Shown one piece after another: positions 10,431 to 22,293 of a stretch of DNA of 59,645 nucleotides (position 1 is its first letter; the number at the start of each line of letters is the position of its first letter). The position numbers were made by a program, and so were the translations under genes. Source of the DNA: Gracilariopsis chorda. Lineage: Eukaryota > Rhodophyta > Florideophyceae > Gracilariales > Gracilariaceae. Where the stretch lies: the NCBI GenBank assembly GCA_003194525.1, contig NBIV01000321.1, forward strand, positions 1 through 59,645. Direction: 5' to 3'. Under the pieces are notes generated by a model that saw only the letters and a program-made list of their open reading frames with translations, was not told the origin of the DNA and searched no databases.

Positions 10431-12440
10431 GCGCCCACTTCTACGGGCCTGGTGTCGCTACTGCGCGTTCGCAACCAATTCGTTCGCTCCGCTTCTTCCG
10501 GGTCGTCCCCTCTACCACCACTGGGATTGCGTGCGGAGTCCGTTGGTCTCCAAGTTATAGTGCACCCGGGGACCTCCCATTACGACCCTTGGCCATTCTG
10601 CTTGGCGATTACTCCAATCGCCATGTCATTTGGAACAGATTCGTACTTAACGCCTTGGGGTCCTCGCCCGCTCTGCGACGACAGTGAAGGCATCCCGCGG
10701 TCGGCCGTCACTGTTGAATCCTCTCAAATGGCTTTAGTCCCCGCCAGCAGCGCGTACGCCCATCCTGGGGAGAGGTATGACCATACCCTGGGGCGCAATC
10801 GGATGGCCATAAAGATTACCCATTTGCTCAGTTCAGTCGAGAAATTCATCCACTACAAGGAACAGTATTTGGACCCCCGTAGATTAGCGGCAATTCCGAA
10901 TTATGTCCGTGAGAAGAAGAACGCACGAGAGACTTCTTGGTACAACTGTTGGCTACATCTCCCCGCGAACGTCCGAGCGGTGGCGCGTTGCCGTACCCTG
11001 GTCCGACCGGACATGCTGTACGTCCGATGAGACGAAGCAGAAGATTAACAATGGAGGGTTAACCGGCTTTCCGCGGTCCTATATCTCTTACATGCTGACC
11101 CCCGGTCTTTGTTCCGGCCTGGCGACCATAACCTTCTAGAGCTGATGTGCTACAAACCGCCTTATGATCGGCTGTACTGGATTGCCAACAGGTCCTTTTG
11201 CAATGGCATGATCAAACCCGACGGCCGTATCCTGACGAGTTTGAAGTACTTCTTCTGCTGGCATCAGGTCAAATTCCACGACATGCCGCCGTCTCGTAGG
11301 GCCAACGTCTATCTTCACATTCTCCCGGTCACTGCAAGCCCTGAGGCGTCCATTTGGTATGTATCTAATCTCCTCATGGTCCCTACTCCGTCCATTGGGG
11401 CTTACCATACCACCCAACTCCAGGGCGATTTCCGTCAGCGACTCCCTTGGCTTACCTGGCAGGTCTTCTTTGTGGAATGGGCGGTATTCTGCCTCATGGC
11501 CTTTTTGGATACTGCTAGTTCCGGCGTGCATGCAAATGTCCGTGAGACCGACCATCGTATTTGGAATGAGGAAATCATTCCGAGTCCTGAGGGCCGATTC
11601 GTGATTCTGCCTCCCAGCCTCATCGCGTTCATTCGCGAGCTATGGTTGCAGAACATAGTTTGAGAGACCGTGTATAGCGCAGACCACACGGAGGAGCTTT
11701 TAGCTTATGTCCTGCAGGTCAATTGGGCAAAGACCCCTGGATACTTGTGGTACGACTACGACGCAGACGAGTTCTGGCCGATTTCGGAGCATCCTTTGGG
11801 TCGCAACGATGGCAAGGCCTACGACGCGAAGCCCTTATTGGATACCCCAGTCGATGTACCGCGTCGGACCGTCCCGAACTATTATCTGCAGGCCATTGGG
11901 TTTGATTCCGCTTGCCTGCGACCTCCTTCCGATGGTCCTCCAACCGTGCCTGTCCCTGCTTCCTCTTGGGAGCCACCTTCAGAGCACCCCATGGTCGAGC
12001 TTCTTGAGACGTCCATTGGTCCATCAGCCACCGTTACTAGTCCGCTCCGTTCTTTGGGGGTGCCAGCGCCGCCTCCGCCACCTGCGATACCTGTGGCCGT
12101 AACTCAAGCCTATGAGGAGCTCGTCGGGGTTTGCCGTTTGGCAGGCGTGACGGAGCCCATTGGGGTGGTGAAGGGGTTGCATGCGGCGCAGTAATGGGTC
12201 CGTAGGGCGTCACGGTACGAGTCCCTGGTGGGGAGGAACCAAGAGGTCAAGGAGGCATTGGCGATCATTCTGGAGGAGACCGCTAGAGTTCTTTCAACTT
12301 CTGTGGCGGCAGACTTGGATAACCGGCTCGTTCTGAACCTGACGGACACCGAAAACTCTCCGGTTCACTCGTCTGCGTCGGCCCATAGCCCAGATCGCAA
12401 GCGCGCGTGCGTCGGTTCTTCCGCTGGTCCTTTGGCCTAA
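10431..12440 (+). pseudogene. Antisense ORF of gypsy-2, unknown protein
   Basis: One plus-strand frame is open from 10431 (after a TGA) to a TAA at 12438-12440, about 670 codons, with four internal stops: 11028, 11046, 11661 and 12192. It lies convergent to gag-pol between the chromodomain and the 3' LTR. The N-terminal two thirds have mixed, Trp/Tyr-rich composition (for example ETSWYNCWLHLP and KYFFCWHQVKF), the next part is Pro-rich (VPAPPPPPAIP near 12060), and the end is Ser-rich. Segments align with the plus-strand frames at the same place in gypsy-3: ETVYSADHTEELLAYVL here against DTLYSIEELIAILD there, and CYKPPYD against CFGKPFH. I recognise no known domain. No clear ATG marks the beginning; a start near 10623 or an upstream frameshift is possible. 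Conservation between diverged elements argues for a real accessory gene, now decayed here. Confidence 0.6.
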
Positions 12441-13143
12441 CTGGTCGCTGGCGTACTAAGTAAAGCCTTGAGTCTTCCATACTGTCCACATGGGTCCTAG
12501 TTCGAGATTTCTGCGCTGGTATTCGTCCTTCAGACTCTGAGTCCTTATTCAAGTCCCATGGTGCGTGTTTTTTGAGGTAAAACCTTACACCCTAGGCCAT
12601 CATTCGTGCCCTGCAGACCCCTTGAGACCCTTTTTTGAACTTCGACTACGTGGGTCTGAAATCGCTGCGGTTCCCGCTCAGCCATAGTTTGGCCTGAGGA
12701 AGATGGTGATGGTGGTGTCGTGGAAGGCGGTTCAAGGGCGTGCCGTGGCACGCGCGCAGTCCTATTGGTTGGATTTGGTTTGCGACGAGTGGCAAAAATA
12801 GTCTCTGTGGCCATAATTCCCATAATTCCCCCCCCCCCCTTCTTAAGGGCACGCTCCGTGTGGGCCATGGTGGGGTAAGGCCGCGATGTGCTTAGCGAGA
12901 ACTTCCGCATGGCGGCCCTGGCCAACGGCTGGTTCCCCATGGTTGGCCTTTGGTAGAGATACACTTTGGGTGTCAAAGTGCGATTTCGACTTCACAGACC
13001 CTTCGGGTATGCTTTCCTAAGGCCAGTTCCGTGGGTCTAAAGTTGGCATTGCCACTGTTCTCCATGCGTTCGTGTGGAGGAAGACGGAGCGAGCGGCGCA
13101 GCCAGGAGGGGGATTGCCAATACCCCTTGGCACGCGCGCGTGC
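12441..13143. other. gypsy-2 convergent intergenic region
   Basis: This lies between the end of the antisense frame and the end of pol. I see no supported coding frame. It holds a C run at 12829-12838 and two short palindromic stretches around GGCACGC (CGTGCCGTGGCACGCGCGC near 12740, CTTGGCACGCGCG near 13125). The segments ACGTGGGTCTGAAATCG and CCGTGGGTCTAAAGT suggest an internal duplication of roughly 370 bp. It could hold terminators for the two convergent transcripts, but nothing in the sequence proves this. Confidence 0.35.
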
Positions 13144-15234
13144 TTATTGCCCAGCGGCGTTTCGGTGCGCCTTAGCAGTGAACCTGTGGTCAGGGATACG
13201 CCCTTTTCGGAGATCGCGCTCCCTGTAGCCCATTTTGGTCCAATAGCGATTAATAAAACTCGCCGGAATATTTTCAGGCGGTTTTCACTGGTCGTCCTCC
13301 GGGCCATAGCCATACCAGCGGACTTTGTAGAGCACCTCACCTGTTCCGTCAAGGCCAGCGGAGACGATGCGGTCTACGATATATTCGCGGCGGTCCTCCT
13401 CTGGTAAATACATGTCCTCAACGGCTCCATAGCCGTCGTCCGACGAGACGGTTGTGCGCCCGCTGAGGTCGTCAGGAACGGCACCCTGCGATCCCGCTTT
13501 ATTAACCTGAGGGCCAAAAGGGTCGTCGGTAGCGGTGCGTGTGCCCGGCGGTGGTGGTGGCATCAGGACGCGTGGGGATGTGCGCGCCATGGCCTGCGGT
13601 ACACTCGCACTTCCGGTAGGGTGTTGCATTGGTCCAAACAACGCCCGTGGCGCCATGGACACGCGTTCTGTCGACACAATATCCCGAAGGCCGTCTCGGT
13701 CTATTGTAACCGTATGGCCAGTGGACCTGATTACCCTATATGGTCCGGTGGAACGAGGTACCAGCTTGGACGAAGTGTCCTCGGTCTCGTGTTTTTCCTT
13801 GGGTGGCCGGTCCAAATGGACATAGTTCCCTGGAGAAAACTGTGGCACAAACCAGATGGCTTTATCAAAATCCGCTTTGTAGGGCTTCTGCACTTTGTCC
13901 AAATGGGTCTGGGCGGCCTTCAGGATAGAATCGATTCGCTTACGCGAATACCTCTTGGCCTAAACTGGCGTCATTTCGCCAGTAACGTCCTGGGGTATGC
14001 CTGTATCCTGTAGGTCGACAATGTAGGGCGGGAGTGCCTGGACCAGTGTAAGATCAAAGGGTGTCGTACCCGTGGACCGATGGACTTGATTGTTGTAGGC
14101 ATATACCAAAGGGGGGACGTAATCGTCCCAGTCCAGATGGTGCTCAGCCACATAGTGGCTCAACCTAGAGGCCGGCTTTCTATTAAAACGCTCAGCTTGA
14201 CCATTGGTCTGTGGGTGGTATGCAGTGGTCAGGAGGAGTTTTAGACCTAAGGCCGAGCACACATGTTCAAAGAACTTGGAGAGGAGTTGTGGGCCATTGT
14301 CGGTCAACAGATATAAAGGCAGACCATAAGGGTATATCCAATGGACCAGAAACGCCATAGCAACATCATTTGCCGTGGTGGACCGTAGGAGAATAGCACG
14401 CGTCATCTTGGAGAACCTGTCGGTATTAACCAAGATGAAGGAGTGCCCATGGGTCGATTTAGGGAAACGCCCTAGGATGTCCATAGCAACGAGTTCCAAA
14501 GGTCCTGCCGCAGGGAATAACTTAAGCTTCTCCTGGTGCAGCCCTCGTGTCCCCCGAATTCTAGCGCATGCTGCGCTTATCCGTGCAGTATCCATTATAT
14601 CATTGGTCATGAGGGGCCAATAGAAAAATCTTCTTAAGGTCTGGCACATTCTTGTCCCGCCTGGGTGGCCAGACAGCCGAGGGTAATGAACCAGATATAG
14701 AAGTCTTGCCTGAAGGGTCTTTGGAACGACGCGCTGTATTGCCCCATCAAGTGGAGGGCGGCGGCAGAATATTTCGTGACGGTTATAATCAAACAGGTTC
14801 CCAAGGATCCCGACTGCATGAGCCCACTGGACACACTGTTCATCACGCTTCTGGACCGCGAGGAATACCTCGAGGGATATGGAGTTGAGGTCTCCTATTT
14901 CCATTTCGGCCACGTGTACTTCCAAGGATGGGTCCTCCCAGTCATAAGTGCATAACATGACCTTAGGTTCTTCTCTATTCCCTTGGCTAGTGGTAACTTC
15001 TCCTACCAGGTCACCCATTTCCAGATCATCGTTTTCATCCTGTGGACCTTCCCATATGGTGGGAATATCATCATGCAATGGGGTTTGATCCGTGCCATTG
15101 GTCAGGATACGAGATAACGCATCAGCGTCTGGGTGCTTTAAGTCAGGCCAATAGGTACCCTCGTACTCAAACTCGCCGACCGTAGTCTCCAGCGGGCCAA
15201 ATGGGATCACGCATTGGCCATATTCAGAAGCCAT
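13144..15234 (-). pseudogene. pol: gypsy-2 integrase with C-terminal chromodomain
   Basis: One frame runs from 15234 to a TAA at 13144-13146, broken by a TAG at 13960-13962 and a TGA after YGPEDDQ near 13285. It begins within the end of RNase H (DADALSRIL). The zinc region (YPRLSGHPGG ..) has lost one of its two cysteines. The DDE core is complete: VAMDILGRF, LLTDNGPQLL and NGQAERFN. The C-terminal module has FSPGNYVHL and GPYRVI. The chromodomain follows at about 13360-13240: REYIVDRIV, VLYKVRWYGYG and, after the stop, PPENIP. The TGA lies where the family has the WEP tryptophan. This is the best preserved integrase in the window. Confidence 0.9.
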
Positions 15235-16442
15235 CGTACGGCCTTGTGGTCTGTCCTAATGATAAACCGAGTACCCTCCAGGTAAGGCCGCAGGTGTAAA
15301 ACTGACCAGAAAATGGCCAAGCATTCTATTTTGGACGTGCTGTAGTCCCTTTTGGCCTTCGTTAACGAACGGCTCCAGTATCCAATTGGTCGATAGTCCT
15401 TCGAAAATCCTGCTCTTGGAGCAGCGCAAATCCAACCTGGGTTGCAGAGGCATCCGTATCGAGTATGTACGGTTTGTTTGCCCTGGGTAAGGCCAAGAAT
15501 GGGGGTTGTGCCAAATGGTCCTTGAGGCTCTGGTAGGCTTTGAACTGCTCTTCCGTTAGGTCATCAAATTCCGAAGGGGTTCCTTTCTTCAGCATCTCGT
15601 TCAGCGGAGACGTAATCTTCGCGAACCCAGGGACAAACAAACCTTTGGTACACATTGCATAAACCTAAAAAGAATCGCAGTTCCGTGTGGTTCCTAGGGG
15701 TTTTCGCATCCTTTATGGCCTTCGTCGTAGTTTCTGCCACCTGGAGCTTACTAGGTAAGACCACATGGCCAAAATAGTTCACTGAGGGCTGGAAGAAAAA
15801 ACATTTCCTCAGCTTTAGAGTGATACCTGCCTGCTGGAGTAACCTTAGGACAGCATTCACATGAGTGAAGTGTTCGCCAGAGGACCTCGAAAAGATGATT
15901 ACGTCATCCAAGTAGACCAGGGCAAACTTCCATTTGAATTTGGATAGTATGATATCCGTTGCCCACTGGAAGGTCGCCGGTGCGCTCACCAGTCCGAAAG
16001 GCATCCGCATGAATCGAAACAGTCCCTCGTGGGTCGTAAAGGGAGTCAAGGCGTTAGCCCTGTCGTCCATTGGTACTTGCCAGTAGCGGCAATTTGCGTC
16101 CAACGTGGTAAAAACTTGCACGTTCCCCAGGGAATCAAGACAGTCATCCATCCTTGGAAGAGTATAGGTGCCCCGTTTGGTCATTGCATTGATCTTACGG
16201 TAGTCAATTCAAAACCGTACGGTACCATCTTTCTTGGCCACAAGTACAAAAGGGCTTGCCCAGTCGGCCTCATTGGGTGGAGCACGTTCAATTACTCCGG
16301 CGGTCCGTATCTTCTCCATCTCTTTCGCCACTGTTTCTCTTCCTTTCAAGCCTGTCCTATAATAGTGCTGGTACTTTGGCGTGGCTCCGTCCTTGAGATC
16401 GATGGAGTGTTTCGTCGCATCTATCTGTCCCAGCTTGCCACT
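15235..16442 (-). pseudogene. pol: gypsy-2 reverse transcriptase and RNase H
   Basis: The RT core is open from 16184 to 15564: TLDANCRYWQVPM, MPFGLVSAPATFQ and the catalytic box LVYLDDVIIF near 15930. Just upstream IDYRKINAMT follows a TGA where the family normally has Cys or Trp. RNase H is split between frames: YILDTDASATQVG near 15470 and a second piece at 15256-15453. Frameshifts near 15600 and 15360 break the protein. It matches the RT of gypsy-1 throughout and belongs to the same chromovirus group. Confidence 0.88.
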
Positions 16443-17375
16443 TCACGTTCCGGCAGAGTCCTTCAGGAGGTCAACGACATGTTTCCTATAGGGCTCGAAA
16501 TCCTCACCGAGGTTAACTTCGTTCTCCCAATTGGCCACTGGTTCGCTATTCGATGGCAGGTTTACGAGCAGAACCTCCATGATGGCCACTGGGGCAGTTA
16601 GAGTGATGCCAACTACCGTAACTTTAGGCAGCCTGGTGGGTTTATCGCGGAAAGCGCTCATCGTAACTGCGAATGACCTATTGGGTACAACATTCATCAC
16701 TCCATTGGCCATCAACGATAAATGCTTCGTGACCAGCTTGGGGTGATTCTGCAAAGATACAAGACCTGAGGATTCACACACTGCAGCGGCCGCCACTTGG
16801 GTCATTGGCGGTATTACTATCGCCTTGGCCAAGCGTACCTTATTGGATACCGTCCGTTTGGGGAGCCTTAGTCTTGAGGGGGTGGCTTCGGATCCAGGAC
16901 GTGCTCCAACAATGGCCAATGGAGGTCCTCGATGGAATGCAACTTTCCTTTGGCCAGGATAGGTATATTTTACATATCTATCAATAACACTAGCACCTAG
17001 GATACCCTCTGCTCCCAGGTTCGGACACACAAGAAACCAAGTCCTGACCTTCATGTGACCCAGTTGGATGTAAAGCGGGATGAACCCGCGGATATCCATT
17101 GGTTGGCGCGACGTGTCCCTCACCCTTGGCGATTTCCTTTCCTGCAGCATCCTCTCCCAGCCCAACGGTAAGCCCTGAGAATGTACCAGGTTTGGGCGTG
17201 CACCCGTGTCCAATACGGCAGTGAAAGTCCGCGTGGTGTTCGTTTGCAGTCCAAGGGTCCCGTTTACTTTATAATTCTCCCTCCGTAGGACACATAATGC
17301 GTCCTCAAGGTCTTCCCACTGGTGTACGGCGTACGCCTGACTAGCGTCCTGATAAGTTCCGTCCTTCGGTTCCAA
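16443..17375 (-). pseudogene. pol: gypsy-2 protease region
   Basis: A 310-codon frame contains the retropepsin active site in FTAVLDTGARPNLVHSQ near 17220 and the second motif GILGASVIDRYV near 16990. The remaining ~150 residues are the linker towards RT, including LPSNSEPVANWENEVN. The catalytic DTGA is intact. The frame ends at the start of the RT region, where a frameshift or stop separates it. Confidence 0.82.
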
Positions 17376-17446
17376 CTTCTTCTTCTGCTCTAGGGTATTC
17401 AGGTCCAGTGTACTGGGGAGGTTGATTTCAAAGGAAATGCACGCCT

Positions 17447-19599
17447 CTATGCGTCCCTCCGGTCGTCTTCCTGTGGACCCAGTGCCACGGGATGGTTCTG
17501 ATGATCGGGGTGCTCAACCTCATTGTCAGGCTCGTCCATCATATTGGCCTGAGGTTGCTGCACGGGGGTCGTAAGGGGTGTTACGTACTTTGAACTCCTC
17601 TGAGTCTCTGTGGTCCTCTGCCTCACTGGCCTTCGGTAATAGACTTCTGCGTGGCGCATCCGATAGTTCTCCTCTTTACGGGCCATGACGGCCTTACGGA
17701 TGTCCTTAGGCATACGTTTGACGCAGTCCCATGGATGCGCCATAGACAGGCAAACGAAACACGGCTGATTAAACTTCGTAAGAATATCCTTCCGCTAGGG
17801 CACTGGAGCCAATTTGGGAGTAGTCAGAGCAGAGAGTGTGGTCGTCCCTGAGGTCAGAACCGATGGTACACCAGATGGGACCAAAGAGAAGCTCACTGCG
17901 AGTGCGTCTGCAGTTTCAGAGTGTCCATAGGCTGAATCCATATCGGTCTGCAACTCGACCAGATGGGCACTTCCTCCCTTCGCCAGGGGTCTGGTGCGTC
18001 CCCTGGTATCCACATTACCCTCACGCGGGAGGTCCTATAGGTCTTCCCGTATCCTTCGGCAAACGTCACCAGCTGACGTAACGGAAGGTCCGGATGGGCG
18101 GTGTAGTGGTTACGGACGTGGGTCCGTATGGCTGGTAACAGACCTGCGATAAAGTATCGCTTAAGCGGACCTTCGGAAAAAACCTTTCCGCAATGGCGGG
18201 CACGGGTCCAAAGCTGGCCAGCGAAGTCCGTTTCGGTCACATTGGGTCCTTGATGGTATCCAATGACATCCTGATAGGCACCCATTATGTAATCATAGGA
18301 GGCATAGGTCTCCAATAAATAATGAATGACCTCAGGATAGGTTCTTAAGAGCTCCCTGTCACGGGCATCCACAGGATTGGCAGATCCAGATATCTTGGCA
18401 ACGACATGGTCTTTTGCTTGGACACTGAAGAAGAACTGAAATAAATACATAGCTGCTCCTTCATGGATACCGTTCTGGTCAGAGGCCACTTGGAACGAAC
18501 TCATGAACCTGAGGACTGTCATGGGATCCTTCGCAGAAAACTTGTCTTGGATGGTCACCTGCATCCTCTTGGCCCACCTAGCAATATTCTTGACGACCTA
18601 TGAGTTGTACCGCTTGGACCGATCCAACAGGCGGCACGTGTCTACGTCCATGACCTTCTGGAAAACCTCATTAGTCGTGGCCAATGGTCTCAGGTGCCGA
18701 ACGTCTGCCTCATCCACATCGGTATCGGAGGTGCTGGAGGAGTCCGAATGGTCGTCATCACTAGAGTTCGAGTGGTCTCCCTTCCGACGGCTCGACCTCT
18801 TTGACCTTCGGTTTCTCTTCTTTTTTTTCTGGTCTTCGGCACTTCCATAGTTCCTCGGGACAGGCTCTTCACTGCTCCGATGGTATTTCGTGGCATGCCG
18901 AATGCCGTGTTGACCACTGGGCTCATCTACCACACGCCCTCTCTGCCTCTGAGGTCTCTCTACCCCAGTCAGTGGATGGTCTAATGGACGTTCCTGATGG
19001 TTTCCTAGGCGAGGGGATAACTCCGTAGCTGCTCCCTGGGGTCCGGTCTGGTCTGAAAGATAGAAAACCGACGTTCTACTTTGCGAAACAGCTCGAGAGC
19101 TGTCGAGTTGGCCTACTTGGCGTGTGATTTAGTCCTAGATGGTCGTGGGGATTGACTCCAATAGGACATCAGAGTGAACGACCTGCGGAATTAGTCGGTC
19201 AGCCAACACGGAGAGGCGGTCGCGAAGTGCTCTATCCAACTGGTCCCTTAGGAATTGCTCCACTTGTTCTTCACACGAACAACGGAGTTGTAGCCATAGG
19301 AAAGCGGCAACCTCGTCCACTATTTTGGCATTGGGGGGCGAGTGCGGCTGGGTCCTGAGGCTGTAGTGCAATATTACTTTGTTCGACCGGTTTGTTCAAC
19401 TGTTCGACCCTCTCGCGAAGGCGAGTGACCAATGGCGACTCCCGGATGAGTCGATTGGGGTTGTCCACTGGATCAATCGTACGTCCACCGGAACGGCTGT
19501 GCGTCCTCCTATGGTCACTTGCACTGTCCCCCCGGGCGGGTACTGTTGCAGGAGTGCCCGAAGCGGCCACGGTAGCTGCTGGGGTTCCTTGTTAGGCAT
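17447..19599 (-). pseudogene. gag: gypsy-2 Gag
   Basis: A plausible ATG is at 19599 (MPNKEPQQL). The gene then changes frame several times. Parts in order: an N-terminal segment with a Glu/Leu-rich likely coiled coil (EEQVEQFLRDQLDRAL near 19230), a Lys/Arg then Ser/Asp-rich linker (RRSKRSSRRKGDHSNSSDDD near 18770), the capsid region from MQVTIQDKFSAKDPM at 18564 to about 17990, and a zinc knuckle CFVCLSMAHPWDC near 17750. The knuckle spacing is C-x2-C-x4-H-x3-C, one residue short of the usual last gap. The capsid aligns with gypsy-1 Gag (TETDFAGQLWTRARHCGKVF against TETEFSVRLNKAFHRCGNV). Confidence 0.8.
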
Positions 19600-19741
19600 C
19601 TGTTGTGGGGTTGGGGTGCTGGTTATCCATGAGGTCTCGGTTGCTTTCAGGTCAGAAACGACGACAATTAGTCCAATGATAGAAGTCTTATTCGATTTCC
19701 TTCGGTCTTAAGATTCCAAACGGCTGTCTTTGTAGGCTTTA

Positions 19742-19755
19742 GGGTCGGGAGACCA
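19742..19755 (-). other. Primer-binding site of gypsy-2
   Basis: The plus strand reads GGGTCGGGAGACCA two bases inside the 5' LTR, matching the 3' half of the gypsy-1 site; beyond it the match fades (CTTTA instead of GATTCTA). It indicates the same tRNA primer with later mutation. Confidence 0.75.
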
Positions 19756-19757
19756 GA

Positions 19758-20287
19758 TTTATTAGAATAATAGTCCAAAGGCCAAGTGAGGAGGTAGTAC
19801 CTACTAGGCTTAGCGGCTGCAGAGTACCAGTCACTAGGGTTACAGTCCACTGGGGTCTAGTTGTGTCTTGGGCACCTTCTGACGTGCAGGCGCAATGGGC
19901 GGGCGTTATCTGAGGTCCCTACAGGACGGGCACACTCGTAACGATGGCTTGGAAGCCTGTGTTCTTTGGAAGCTGGGGGGCGAATAGAAGACGGAGGTGG
20001 TGCTTGGCTTTACTCCTCAGTGGCCGGCTGTACTCGAGCCAACTAATATGGTGGGCGAGGCACTCTAGACCACCGGTAACTACTACTAAAAAATTAAATA
20101 AAATAGTACACTATTCTACCGTCCACTGTGAAGCAGTGCCAGGTCCACCGGAGGTCACACTTTAGATCACAATTATCTCTGACCCACGTAGGTAATATTG
20201 ACACGAGCCAGTGGTGGTCTGGTCCTTCATCCACCTCTTTGGCACTCCAGCTTGCCAGCCGTCTGACCTTAGGGCTATTGTACTACA
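19758..20287 (-). repeat. 5' LTR of gypsy-2
   Basis: It aligns with 9617-10145 end to end. The inner edge TTTATTAGAATAA corresponds to TGTAGTAGAATAC, so the terminal TG is mutated here. The outer edge is ..TTGTACTACA followed by the CCCAC duplication at 20288-20292. Confidence 0.92.
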
Positions 20288-21895
20288 CCCACGATCCAGA
20301 AAAAACGCCTCTCGATATCCTGATGCACACCATTGGGCAATTGCTCATGACGCCAAACCCGATCAGCTTGACGACATGGGTGCCATACACTGGACGTCCG
20401 ACCTTCCACCCCACACCAAAGCCAATTCCACCACAATGCAGTACCGGTACAAAATCTCTCCCACCAATTACATCACTGCTCGGAAGGCCCGCTGTGCTGT
20501 TCGTGGAGACCTCATGATCCCCAATGATCACTTCGATCAACAATCTACTGCATCATAAAATGTCGACAAGACTACTACTCGCATTCTCTTGTCAATTGCT
20601 GCACAGCTCAACCTCCACCTTGAACACATAGATATCAAGTGTGCTTACCTCCACGAAGAGTTTGAGAACGACAAACCTGTCTTCATCGGTCAATCACCCC
20701 GCTTTGATGGCTCCTCCAAGCATGAGGAGCGTTCGGGTGAACTGATTGGCAACCTCTATGGCACACCTCCTGCCTCTTTCATTTATACCAAAGGACTCTA
20801 TCAACATCTTACTGCCAATAACTACACGCCCCTGAAATCGGATTCCATCCTTTTTTACTGTCAGTACCCCGACGGATACATCCTCGTCGCCATAACAACC
20901 GACCACTTTCTTGCCACGTCGGTGCATCCCACGCTTCTTTGACATCTCTCTGCAACCCTTCGCCAGAAGTACACCATCAAAAACCTTGGCCGCCCAACGA
21001 AATACATTGGCTGGAATTTCTAGTACTCCAAACTTGGCTTCCGCCTTCATCAGAATCACATCATAGACGAATTGGCCTCTCCTTCCCGCTTCACTAACTG
21101 CAATTCCATCACTTGACCCTTCACAGAAGAGCTTGAACCTAAGAATCCCATATCCTCACCATCAGTCTCTCCTGATGTTCAAAAACTCTATCCAACCGGC
21201 CTTGGCACCATCCACTATAATGCAGACTCCACACGCCCTGACATTGAATTTTTAACCTGTGCTCTTGCTCGCACTGAACGAGAGCCTACTCACTACGACT
21301 TGAGAATCCTCAAACGCCTCGTGCGTTACCTTTTTTCCACCAAAACCTACGGATTATTCTTTTCCTACGGTCACCATGACCCGCTTGAGTGCTTCACGGA
21401 TGCTGACTTTGCTAATAATCGCTCGAATCGCCGGTCTTTATCTGGCCAGATTATGTTCCTGAACGTCACGCCAATATCTTGGGGCAGCTCTTTCCAATCT
21501 ACTGTAATATTTTCAACATGTGAAGCCCAGTATATTGCAGTGGCCCAAGCAGTGCAACAGATATTATGGATTCGTGGTTTTCTAAACGAGCGTCAGTTCT
21601 TCTAATGCCCTCCGACGGTGTTCAATGTTGACAACCAAGCAGCAGTTCTGCTCTCTAACTCCAATGCTCCACCGTGACCCCGCAAAAATACTGACATTCG
21701 TCATCACTTTCTTGTCGACGCTGTTCGCTGCAAACATATCCATGTCAAGCACCTCCCATATTCACTCATGCTTGCAGACTTTGTAACAAAACCTTTGCGT
21801 CCACACTGCTTTCAAACCCTTACTCGTAAAATTTTTCACAACGACCCCTCGTCTCACGCGGTGGGTGGGAGCGTGGCGACGCGCAAAGACCCTTG
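20288..21895 (+). pseudogene. pol: copia-A reverse transcriptase and RNase H (right half)
   Basis: Plus-strand continuation of copia-A after gypsy-2. The RT N-terminal part includes RKARCAVRGDLMIPNDHFD near 20485, then a TAA at 20556. The fingers/palm follow: IDIKCAYLHEEF near 20635 and LYGTPPASF near 20755. The catalytic box, YVDD in most copia elements, is TTDH here (20891-20910). RNase H: FTDADFANNRSNRRSLSG near 21400, STCEAQYIAVAQAVQQ near 21520, then VDNQAAVLLSNSNAP and DIRHHFLVD before the end MLADFVTKPL near 21785. Several stops make it inactive. Confidence 0.85.
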
Positions 21896-22143
21896 ATTTC
21901 ACCAGCACCGCGTGTTCTCTATCTCTATATGCTATACACACTTTCTTCGTGGCGACGCGCACACACCTTGCCACATTACAGGAGCTCATTCATCCATAAA
22001 GACACCCAGGGTCACCACCTTGACGGACGACGTCCCTGGGCATCTGTTCTGTCACGAAAATCACAAAGTAAACAAAATATCCAGATTTTTCCTCTCACAG
22101 GTTATGGGCACACGCTACCTCTTATTCAAACTCGCACTCTCCT
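21860..22143 (+). other. copia-A 3' end, candidate polypurine tract and LTR part
   Basis: Right after the end of pol the plus strand reads GGTGGGTGGGAGCG (21860-21873) and then TGGCGACGCGC, which could be the polypurine tract and the beginning of a 3' LTR. The string GTGGCGACGCGCA recurs 79 bases later. There is no second LTR copy in the window, so the boundary cannot be proven. It stops where copia-D is inserted (22144). Confidence 0.4.
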
Positions 22144-22293
22144 TGCAAAACAAGGGGTAGTGCCTGGCGGCTTGGCCCACACACGAGGTCAGCCAGAGCC
22201 GCCAGGGTTGCTTTTATTGATAATCTGATTGTCAGGTTCAGTGAAACGTGTACGTCTACACGTTTCACTGAACTGCTGGCACAGCCATTCACA
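22144..22293 (-). repeat. 3' LTR of copia-D
   Basis: It aligns with 28534-28682. On the minus strand it starts TGTGAATGGCTGTGCC and ends ..TTGTTTTGCA. It contains a perfect 16-bp inverted repeat (22237-22252 and 22257-22272) around a 4-base loop CGTC, and a second, 7-bp pair, GGCGGCT/AGCCGCC. The 5' copy keeps the first hairpin with mismatches. Confidence 0.8.

Larger units (their letters stand above)
9617..20287 (-). mobile_element. Complete Ty3/gypsy chromovirus gypsy-2 with antisense gene
   Basis: It is bounded by two LTRs of about 530 bp (19758-20287 as 5' LTR and 9617-10145 as 3' LTR) and by a perfect 5-bp duplication CCCAC at 9612-9616 and 20288-20292. Internal order on the minus strand: primer-binding site, gag, protease, RT, RNase H, integrase with full DDE triad, and chromodomain. 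Between the chromodomain and the 3' LTR lies about 3 kb with a 670-codon frame on the plus strand. In the first ~100 LTR bases I count about 13 differences, so the insertion is old. Removing the element rejoins copia-A in frame. Several nonsense codons in each gene make it non-autonomous now. Confidence 0.93.

Noticed and set aside
11359..11604. Alternative frames overlapping the gypsy-2 antisense gene
   Set aside because: Only the frame from 10431 to 12440 is open over most of its length and aligns with gypsy-3.
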